The notes under the pieces: generated by a model
Told to the model about the DNA's origin: nothing
The model's database searches: none
What the model saw: the letters and a program-made list of their open reading frames with translations, nothing else
Assembly (NCBI GenBank): GCA_964036295.1
Contig: OZ038464.1
Location: 25,462,508-25,526,507, forward strand
Reading direction: 5' to 3'
Origin: Plumapathes pennacea
Lineage: Eukaryota; Cnidaria; Anthozoa; Antipatharia; Myriopathidae
DNA: 64,000 nt
Shown here: positions 55,501-64,000 of the stretch, in pieces
How positions within the stretch are numbered: position 1 is the stretch's first letter
How the letters are laid out: each line of letters opens with the position of its first letter
Made by a program: the position numbers and the translations under genes

Positions 55501-57694
55501 ATCTCCGTATTCTCGGCAGTAACGATCGACAGGATCATTTTTCTATTGTAGAAAAAGTCTGACGATCCAGGCGATATTATGGAAACATCTAACTACGTCA
55601 TATCAATCGCCGAGAAAGGACAAGTTCTATTTCGGCGGTACTGACGATTAAATGCTGTCACGCTACCATTATCAGAATTTATGCGCTAATTCATGTCATT
55701 ACAAGAGCGGTCCAAGGACCAATTCAATATACCATTTACAAGTGTGTTTTGCAATCCGACTTGTTTTCCCACTCGTTGGACCATGGTCTAATCAGTATTG
55801 TTGCAGCTACGCACTTCAGGCCTGTCTCGATAACGTTTTCCTGACTGTCGTCAGATTTAAGTCCGTTTAGTGTTATGAGATTAATGGTCCATGTAACTGG
55901 CTTGTAAAATTATGCGCTGGTAAATGTTTGCTTGTTTACAACTGGTTTAATTTGTTTTCAGTTTCAAACCGCTCCCCAGATTGTTCAGGGACAGTCCCTT
56001 GAGAGCGTCCAAGCGATGCAGGCAGCAGTTAAGGACGTGCTGTCAACACTCACATCCGTGAAACTGCAGAATCTCTTTGCACTCAAAAGTTCACCGAGGT
56101 GAGCCCAGGAGTAACCAACTTTGATGATATCTTACAGTGTGCAGAACAACCTGTCGTTTGATGCCTTAATCAGATTAAAAGTCAATCAATGGTAAAAATG
56201 TAGATCACAGTTGAGCAACACTAGTTTAGTTTTAAAGGTTCCAGCACAGTAGGAGTCATACAGCAGGGACATGCACAGCCCCTGCGACATGACCCCTAGT
56301 GCCATTGCGAGACATATTCGTATTGTGAGTATGTTTATCTATCTGTTTATTTAATTGTTTTGGTGTTTCATTAGATACGTGGATCGCTTGGCAGACTCCC
56401 TTCAACAGAAGCTCAAGATTGCAGAGAAACTGCATTCAACGTGTAAAACAATGGTTGACAAGAGACAAGCAGCTATCGAGGAACAGAGAGGATTAGAACC
56501 TAAACTGGAAGTCATCCGAACCAGGACGAAAGAGACCAAGGAACAGGTATGATGAACCGTGACACGTAAATGTGGTGTTACACTGTGTAGTTTTCTCAGC
56601 AACTTGTCTTGCAATGGAAAGACGAAAATTGCGAGACAAATTGCTTGAGGGGTGCAGTGTGCAACGTGAGTTCAACAACTTTCGGCGGCGTTTGAAAGTT
56701 GTTGCAATCCTTGCAAAAAGTAGAAGTGAGCTCCACTTTGTGCAACGTTACCCACAATGAAACTGTTGAGACACAAGTTGCTTGAATTCTTTGGCAACTT
56801 GTGTCAAAATGACATCGCGAGATAATTTGCTGGTGTAACAGCGACTTTGGTTCCAGCATGATTTAGCTTTTCAGAAAGAATCGGAGTCTGACAAAGCTAA
56901 ACATTTGTCTTCACAATAGAAATTACGATATTTAAACAAGCTATGCAAATAATGAACATGACAATTACACATAAATCTCGGACTGACTCCACTGACTGCC
57001 TGACGTACTGCACCGACTTCAAACTCATTTTAATAAGTTTTCTAATACAAAACGTCTCTCGCCTCTTTCTCTAATCTTAAATTGCCATCTTTTTTTACTG
57101 AGGCGTTGTACCGTCTACAATTGAACAAAATGCAATATATCATAAAGCATGTTCATAACCCATTACATTCTGTACATAAAATTATGCAATTTTGTCAATT
57201 CGTGTAATTTAAAACTGTGAACTGTGCTACAAAAGGCGTAATAGAAAACATGGCACTTACTAACTTGTTTGTTTTTTACTTAAACAAATAGTTTTATTTA
57301 AAAGGCGCCCGCGTAAAATAAACTCCTTATTGGAGAAGATTTATGTAACAATTGCAAATGAGTCACCCATTTATTTGCTTTATGGTCAAGGAAACTTTAT
57401 GATAGCCATAAACAGCGAATATAGTCCCCACGACGCATTTCAATACTCCTGCAGGAATAGGATTCCTGAGACTTTACTCGGGTTTAAAGCAACGGAAGTT
57501 TTGTTGAGAAACAAAAATATATGTAAACTTTCGATAACTTAACTTACCCGAGACTTTGTTTGGGATATAGTTTCTCATATCGAAAGTAATATTCGTGTTC
57601 CATTGTCTTTCTATTTTGTCAGATTGCTCAGGCAATTTCTAAGAAGTACCAAGGTCGACCAGTGAACATAATGGGAGAAATCAACACGATATAA
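49508..57694 (+). CDS. CDK5RAP3: CDK5 regulatory subunit-associated protein 3 (C53/LZAP)
   Basis: Sixteen coding exons: 49508-49513, 49584-49650, 50411-50542, 50711-50811, 51166-51214, 51490-51578, 52324-52413, 52937-53073, 53527-53635, 54198-54263, 54450-54690, 55090-55175, 55385-55453, 55962-56098, 56375-56546, 57623-57694. They give 540 residues (human 506). Family landmarks are PIDIYYNKLLDWLLDRRHC near the N-terminus, then REKINAAIQDMPE, then YFHCLRIVELLK before NIFGRYSSQRMKDWQEI, NVNYEIPALK, and the end KYQGRPVNIMG. Exon 11 (residues 283-362) is the acidic disordered region with INWGD and five IDFG motifs in place of the IDWG motifs of other animals. The protein joins UFL1 and UFBP1 (DDRGK1) in UFMylation of ribosomes and in ER-phagy, binding UFM1/ATG8 through these motifs. 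The first coding exon is only ATG CAG; the start is therefore less certain than the rest. Confidence 0.95.
51770..52195. mobile_element. Nested elements: family 5 MITE inside another inverted-repeat element
   Basis: The family 5 sequence (about 51822-52086) is in reverse orientation to the copy at 29504-29738. It is flanked by CAGTAGAACCCCACTATCTT on the left and AAAGATGGCAGGGTTCTACTG on the right. These are inverted repeats of each other, so the family 5 element inserted into an older element. All lie in a CDK5RAP3 intron. Confidence 0.7.
52441..52532. repeat. (TTTA)n followed by poly-T
   Basis: ATTT/TTTA repeats run to about 52484, then a long T run at 52507-52532, in a CDK5RAP3 intron. 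Confidence 0.85.
53245..53447. repeat. GAT/GGT trinucleotide-rich microsatellite
   Basis: Runs of GATGGT and GATGAT triplets fill most of CDK5RAP3 intron 8. The His-rich and Met-rich frames seen across it are repeat artefacts. Confidence 0.9.
53769..54101. mobile_element. Foldback/MITE-like element, family 1 (best-preserved copy)
   Basis: The left end AGAGCCGTTTTCGCATGACT and the right end CAGTCATCCAAAAAGCGCTCT are inverted. It contains CGATTGGTCCTAACAAG and several ATTGGT motifs. It lies in a CDK5RAP3 intron; see the copies at 41-300 and 38286. Confidence 0.8.
55551..55642 (+). other. Possible alternative terminal or poison exon of CDK5RAP3
   Basis: After a TTTTCTATTGTAG acceptor, 30 codons are open in the phase left by the exon at 55385-55453 and end in TGA. 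The encoded tail begins KKSDDPGDIMETSNYVISIA and is not part of the conserved protein. Splicing 55453 directly to 55962 preserves the family sequence. Confidence 0.35.
56571..56843. mobile_element. Short inverted-repeat element in the last CDK5RAP3 intron
   Basis: GTGGTGTTACACTG at the left and TGCTGGTGTAACAGC at the right are inverted. The inside repeats CAACTTGTCTTGCAA-like motifs in both orientations. Confidence 0.5.
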
Positions 57695-58940
57695 AACATT
57701 AATCAGTCGCAAAAATTTAAAAGTGTAAAAGCAGTAGTCCCACAACTATGATTGTAGACTTCTAAGAGAACCTATATTTATTAAAAGAAGTTCAGTTATG
57801 TGGTTAATCGTGTGTTTTTTGTTCCCATTTTGTTAAATTTTGCTTGCCTCCTTTAACATACTCTCACTGATAAATCTATGCCGAACATTGTGTCCAGATA
57901 CACATAACACACAACTCATTTCAAGAGGATTCTTTAACACAACGCCAAAAGGGCATTTTTTGTCGAACATGCAATCGACGTTTTCTACAAACTACAATGT
58001 TACCCTAGGCCGGTAAAGTACATCGGTCACAGACCACGTGGCGTTTTAGCGGGCACTATTACAACAACTTACTCACGCTTAGCATGCACACTATAATCAA
58101 AACTGCTACTTATAAATCGACGATACTAAAGTAATACTACAGCAGGATACCTTTTATCCTGTTGGAATTTAACACTTTTGTGATATGGACTAAAACAAGG
58201 ACGAACAACCGAACCGCCGCCGTCTCCCAGACTGCAGTACTTATGGGTCAGCGGGTCGCTCAGCCATGGCAGCATCCAGTTGTCGTCCATTTTGATTGTC
58301 TCTTGCTACAGCTGGCGTCGATTTATCGCCTGCTCGGTAGTTGTTTCCTTTATATTTCTGCCAGATATTTTCCGTGGGAGTAACAGTAACGCTTTACTAC
58401 AAACGTTCACTTCCTTGCCATCTAAAGAAAGAGACGGAAAGAATTTTTTTTATGTAAAATGACTCAACATCTCATAGTACAGCATACTTTGTGGTTGTTA
58501 TTATTATTCTGTACTCTGCATAAATTACTTTCGGTCGTTTTGCGTCGTTTCGAAGCTCCTCAGGGTCTATTAATGACAGAGTATCTCACCTTGTCACTGC
58601 ATGCAAATGAACATGAGATAGACAGGAAGATTAAACGGTTTCCGGGATGTTTAGTACTAGGATTCTTATTAAGAAATGCATCAGTTAAATTCAGTTTGTT
58701 TGTTTGTTTGTTTATTTATTTGTTTGCTGTACTCTTATTTCTTACCATAATGTTGTCGTTTGTTGCGGCAAATCTTTTCTTGAATTGCCCTAAAGAATAT
58801 AATGAGTGAGAATATGGAACATCCCTTTGACTGTCAACTTTCTTCTTTTGTCAATTTACTTTTGGTTCCACATGGAACTAACCAGCAGCAGCGAGGTATT
58901 TATCTGTTTGTTTGTTTACTTGTTTGTTTATTACTTTATT

Positions 58941-58975
<35 letters not shown>

Positions 58976-59361
58976 TTTTGTTTATTTATGATTTGAGTGT
59001 GGAGGGGACACAGGGTTGTGTAAAATCACATAAAGGAAACTTTGTAGCCAAGAAATTTATGGAAGAGTAGAGATAATAAACGGCACTGGAACTTTTGGCC
59101 GGAAAATCCAAGAAAGCTTTCCACACGCTGATAATTTGAAACTAACTCGAAGTGAAAATAGATGATCAATCACTTTGATTGTCATTTCTACGGAACTGTA
59201 GTTCATATTCCATATATAAATGTTTTCAGTTTATACTTAAAACAAAATCCCATCACTGAGAAGGATGAAAAGATGACATGGGATCTGCCTCCAGTAACAG
59301 CCTTACTGTCAAGTTACAAATTAACAAATGAATTATTGTCATAAAAACTAACGCAACTTAC
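57695..59361. other. Convergent 3' region of CDK5RAP3 (+) and the SEA-mucin gene (-)
   Basis: The last mucin exon should lie here on the minus strand, because its exon at 59362-59710 ends at a good GTAAGT donor in phase 0. A candidate starts near 58312 after CTGTAG (reading QETIKMDDNWML...), but its pyrimidine tract is weak. If the donor is not used, translation continues to a stop near 59314. TTTA microsatellites lie at about 58697-58720 and 58938-58980. Confidence 0.4.
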
Positions 59362-60891
59362 GTCAACAAGAGCCGGTGTCGAGTTGGGCTCAGGCTCCTG
59401 CGAAATCATTGCTTCTCCTCCAGTTGGTCCATTACTCTCCACTGACATTCCTGATGCCTTTCGGAAAGGCGCCCGTGACGTATCAGCCTCGTCATCGTGT
59501 TGAGTTTCGGGATTGATAAGGTGAGATTGCTTAAGAAACAGAAGCAATTGTGCTTTATAGATGTCGTCATCATCGTCGTCCTTGTCCTTGATGAACTCAG
59601 GGTTGTCGTGCCCGTCCGGGGGTACCCTTGGTTCTGTATGCACTTTTTCTATTATTTCCAGAGGGACAAGCGTTGAGCCATTAAGTCCATTAGTGTGCAG
59701 CGACTGGGAACTGAGTCAAATCAATAAAACATCTTGTTAACTTGACGATAAGGACAGTTTGTCCAAAAGATTTGAAAGCGCCTTCACCAACACACATGTA
59801 TGTACTAGAAACACGTTATTCACAGGTGTTCTCTTGCCTAAATGGCGACAGACATAATCTGTGATTGATCAACCTCTCATGATGGAAAAATTGATGACGC
59901 TTTAGCCAGGACGACGATGGCAACACGAGGAAGCAATGACATTTGTCTTCATATTCGTTCTCTTTGCAACCTCGCTTTGATAGGCGGACGGCCGACCATT
60001 CTAACACACACAACGCACACCAGCCCGCCTTCTTACATGTACGTTAGTTTGTTGCATGCGGTACGGAAGATGTTTTGGTTTGTCTTACCTGCTTTTTGAC
60101 TTTCTTCTCCGTCTGCACAGCAAAAAAATGACCAATAAGACGATCACAAGAAAAACCACTCCACAACACACTCCAATGATGATCCCCTTCCAATCAGTTT
60201 CTGTAAATAATACAAAGCAACGCCTGACATTACTATCCCGGACCTCTAATGAAAGAACCTATTACCTATATCCCTTACATTTTACCAAGAATATATTGCA
60301 TAGAAGCTATTGGACAAGGACGTGAAAAAGTAGGGAAGTCGGGACAATGCTGAGAGATTAAATTTCCATTCTCTGACGGAGTTCAGCAAGCGTACGTTTG
60401 TTTTCTACCTGTGCAGCTTTCCTCATTACATTCCTTATATTCCACGCTGGGCCCAAGACTTGTACAGTTACGGCCGACCCCCTTTGGTGAGGGGTTGTTA
60501 CAAGTGCGCCTGCGGGACTTCTGACCAGCACCACACGTCTTGCTACATTTACTAAATTCTGACCATGCACTGTAGCCACCATTCAGCGACCCTGAGGATT
60601 AGAGAATATTTACAGTTTTAGAATAACCTGGCCCGATAGGAATGAAAGTTTTGAACGTTGGGTCAAATACTGGTTTCTAAGTTGACATGATGAAACTAGA
60701 GTTAGATGCTCACCATCACTTTCATGACATCTCGAACCCCGGTATCCTGCGGCACACCTGAAAACAAAAGAAAACAGCGACTTTAATTTAACTCGTTAAA
60801 AAAGAAAGCATTTCTTTGCTTTATGTGTTGAGAAAAAATATTAGGGTATCCTCAACTATTTCTTGATCCGTTGCACATTATATGTTGGGTA

Positions 60892-60924
<33 letters not shown>

Positions 60925-63900
60925 CTGGCAAAACAGCTTTTGATGATTATCCGTAAACTCGAAGTTTGCCGGAGACTTACCTGCAAGTCGCCCCTACAGC
61001 CTTATTTTCACACGTCCCAGAGTTTAGGCAATAACTTGCTGTACATAGTTCTAGACGGAAAGGGCAAACAGTGGTCAGTAATATCAAACTAGTGGGACAG
61101 TTAATAACCGGGGAGAATGAATCTCAAAGCGTAGTATATAGTAAAGCAGAAGCAGAAATAGTTGAAAACCTTTTAGAGTTTGGGCTTCTCTACGTACACT
61201 AATGGCGTCATTTTAGCAACATTGGAGTGGGAACAGAAGTAGCCAGTGACATTTGTTGCATCACCACAATTAGTAAACGGAGAGTGACTTCCAGGCGATG
61301 TACCTCCCAGCAATACACATGAACATGCAGTTTGGCTAAACTAAAGTTCTTGCTCTTACCTTTGGCTGAGACTCCGCTAAAAGAAATGTTCTTGGCTTGC
61401 GCAAGTTGCTGAGTGACTTGGTTCAATGTAGCGTTGGACGTGCTGTTTAATATAACGTTGAAGTCCACCTTTACGCTACCATTACTATTCAAATTGAAGA
61501 TATATTGAGGATTAGAACATTCAGAGTTTACCTAGTATTAATATAATTATGCTCAGTAACTGAAAGCTAAAAGATCGGTGTCATGAGTGGCTCCGGCATC
61601 GTGGATATGTTGCGCAAGCTGGACCCAGCAAAGTTTGCTCTTCGTAATCGATTGACAGACCAAGGGTTTCGCTTCTATTGTTTCTTAGTTGGTCATTCGT
61701 CCGCATGTGGAAACTATGCTTAATGAAGTATACGCACCAAGAACGATGTGACCTGTAAAAGTTAAGGTTGCCGTTTTACCTGAATCCTTTGATGTCAACT
61801 TTTTGGAAGCCTTCCAAGGTCGAGTATACCTCTGTGAGCTGCAAGCAGAGTAGAAAAATAATGAATTTCTGTCGTTAAAAAGTAACAGATGAGCTCTTCC
61901 AAATATGCAACAGAACTAAGAAGGAAGTACAATCAAAAAGTGGCGTTCTGTTTTACATTCAAAGTGGGTCCTTAAGGCTACGATATATAAGTCTGATATA
62001 AAGAAAATATATGCAAAGCAACATGGAGTACTTACTGACTTATTCACTTTAGTAAACAGTGCCTGGAATTGACTTGAACTTTCGTTAAGCAAGTCTCGGT
62101 TAAAGGTTTCGTTCACAATGGTCGCTTCGACTTTTATTTCTCTGGTACCTCCAGAACGACTTGGGGTGTCTGTGGGAACAGCACTAGAAGATGCTTCCAC
62201 GTGCTTTGTACTTGATCCTAATATCGAGGTCACATTGACAGTTCTTGTTTGGTTCGTGATGTCAGCTGTAGCACTGGGTAGTGCGGTCGTAGCTTTGGAA
62301 AAAGCAGTAGAATGGAACCCTCTCGATGTTTCAACTGTACTTGAAAGAGTAGCAGAGTTGTGCATTGGCAATGAAGGGCTTGATGCACTAGAGTAACTTG
62401 CTGAAGGTGTGATTTGTATCGATGGACCAGGAGACAATGCCTGCTCAACGGATGACACCTGTGGCATCGAGGAGTTAGACGTTGGCGAGGCACCGTGAAC
62501 CAAAACGACTGTTGCAGTAGAAGATGTCCTTGCTGGGGGCATCGATGTTTGCTTTGGTGACGGAGACAGACGTGTCGCGTCCGAAGGACGAAGGCTTGCT
62601 GTTTTTGTGATCAGGGAACTATTTTTCGACCCAGCAGGCAACACTGATGACGCATCAATTGCACCGTTTGAGGAAAGTGGAATCACTGGAGAAGCCACCG
62701 ACGTTATTTGTTTTTCAATTGCCATCGACGTGTAAACGGGTGCGTTAGATGTCCACAGAACCTGACTTCCTCTAGATACCGGGGGAGCCGAGGTACCCAT
62801 TGCTGAAGTGACCCCGGGCAAATTTGATGACCTCTGGATGGCTTCGTGCGATGTCGCCACCGGAGAAACGACTGGTGTTCGGTTTTGAGCTACAAATGAA
62901 GTCGTAACTGACTTAACTGAACCATGAAAGACGCCTGGTGATATCCCCGAAGATGACCGCAGTTGTGTTGCATTCGCTGATGCGATGGTTTCTCTTTGAT
63001 TTGAAGAGATCTGTTTCGCCCCAAGCGTAAAGGAAGGGGAGGCAGTACCTCCGGGCGTCTTCGTAAGTCTGGATGTTTGGGTCGTTGCTCTTGACACCGG
63101 TGAAATATTTGTTGATGCTGATGTATTTTTTTGCGTTATTCCTAAAGAGACTGTACCCAATGCTTGAATGGTTGCCGAACGTTGGGCGTCACTGGAAAAT
63201 GCAGTAATTTTCAAGCTAGAAGAAGGTATGTAAACCTGATTTGTTCCTTGCGATTCTTTTACAGAGGAATCCAAACTCGACACAGATAAACGAACTACAG
63301 CACTTTGGGCTGATCTGTTATGAAAATTCGTTCCAAGAGAGAAGGTGTGGACGGTCTCCTTGCTTTTACTAGGCATCGCTTTTGTGCTCATATTACTTGA
63401 AGACGATATTGTGGGGGAACGTTTGACGCCCCCTGGTGTTCCACTTGTTATGAAAAGGACCGAACTCTGTATAATTTGACTTGTTACGAGGTTCCGGCTT
63501 GTGTTTTGTATTTCACTGGACAATTTTTGTCCACCGGAGGACTTCGTTGAATTTTGGTTGCCTGTAGCAATTGCTGAAGCAGCGATGGTGGGTAACATTT
63601 GTGATCCAGACGTTTGGATTGGATTAATCACCGATGCTACCAGTGTGTCAGAACCCCCCACCACGTTCACAGAAGTCAAATTAGGAGCACCCGGAGTTGA
63701 CGAGAAAAACTGACTGGTTTTTCCCGACGAAACGTTCTTGGCAAGCGGCCCTGAGGAGGACTTTGATTCAAAGTTTGATGCCGTAGAACTTGGGTTCACT
63801 GCGTGGGATGATCCTAACACCAAGGACTGCCCGTCTTTAGTAGAACGTGTAGTTTTGTTAACACTCAAATGGAGAGTTTGACTTGGGATCGGTGCAATAG

Positions 63901-64000
63901 ACACGGTGGTTTTTGGGGCAACAAAAGAGACCGAGTCGTTTCCAGACATTCCAACGACAATGGAATTCGTAACAGCCGTCACTGACGAAGGAACATTCTT
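59362..64000 (-). CDS. Membrane mucin: Ser/Thr-rich region, SEA, EGF-like, TSP1, transmembrane (5' end outside window)
   Basis: Minus-strand exons: 62036-64000 (open to the window edge), 61780-61838, 61370-61494, 60981-61050, 60714-60757, 60409-60591, 60089-60200, 59362-59710; phases agree throughout. About 600 residues of Ser/Thr/Pro/Val-rich sequence with many sequons come first. The SEA domain begins near REIKVEATIVNETFNRDLL and contains GFSNGSVKVDFNVIL, the G-S-V-x-V autoproteolysis motif known from MUC1. An EGF-like domain spans two exons: LCTASYCLNSGTCENKAVGA, then TCRCAAGYRGSRC. A thrombospondin type 1 repeat follows (GYSAWSEFSKCSKTCGAGQ, six cysteines). The membrane span is IIIGVCCGVVFLVIVLLVIF, followed by the stop-transfer RRRRKSKS. 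The cytoplasmic part is acidic, with NPEF and a run of six Asp. Such proteins form heterodimeric surface mucins. The exact orthologue is unknown. Confidence 0.88.
60899..60924. repeat. Poly-T run
   Basis: About 26 consecutive T bases lie in a mucin-gene intron. Confidence 0.9.

Noticed and set aside
58162-58383. 73-residue plus-strand frame and opposed minus-strand frames
   Set aside because: None can be joined with confidence; the minus-strand candidate is noted only as a possible last exon of the mucin gene.

Overview
This window is nuclear DNA from an animal, most likely an anthozoan cnidarian such as a stony coral. The signs are AT-rich introns with GT-AG borders, many dispersed foldback elements, and proteins with clear animal orthologues. 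No operon, phage or plasmid signal is visible. Exon structures were built by hand from splice borders, reading phase and family similarity, with no transcript data.

Layout. 2.0-7.7 kb (-): an ATF2/ATF7/CREB5-type bZIP factor in eight placed exons, with a CRE-like promoter pair upstream. 11.2-12.0 kb (-): a small secreted basic RG-rich peptide. 15.3-15.9 kb: a minisatellite. 18.8-22.3 kb (+): a GPI-anchored three-finger (Ly6/uPAR-type) protein in three exons. 23.6-24.2 kb (-): a secreted His/Glu-rich peptide in two exons. 26.8-27.9 kb (-): an intronless class A GPCR. 31.4-37.0 kb (+): CNBD2, nine exons. 38.6-39.2 kb (-): a two-exon LYR microprotein homologous to the MIEF1 upstream-ORF product. 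It is head to head with a CCDC177-like coiled-coil gene (39.4-48.9 kb, +, 20 exons including a 24-nt microexon). 49.5-57.7 kb (+): CDK5RAP3, 16 exons. 59.4-64.0 kb (-): a membrane mucin with Ser/Thr-rich region, SEA, EGF-like, TSP1 and transmembrane parts; its 5' end lies beyond the window and it converges on CDK5RAP3.

The spaces between genes and many introns hold at least seven short inverted-repeat element families, some nested, plus microsatellites. The genes do not form one pathway. Two are widely expressed housekeeping types (CDK5RAP3 in UFMylation/ER-phagy, the LYR microprotein in mitochondria). Four encode secreted or surface proteins. CNBD2 and CCDC177-like are neighbours on one strand. 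I see no new multi-gene system. The most unusual items are the stand-alone MIEF1-microprotein gene, the expanded IDFG motif array in CDK5RAP3, the SEA-mucin, a C-terminal carboxylation-signal-like motif in the His/Glu-rich peptide, and duplicated splice donors in CNBD2.
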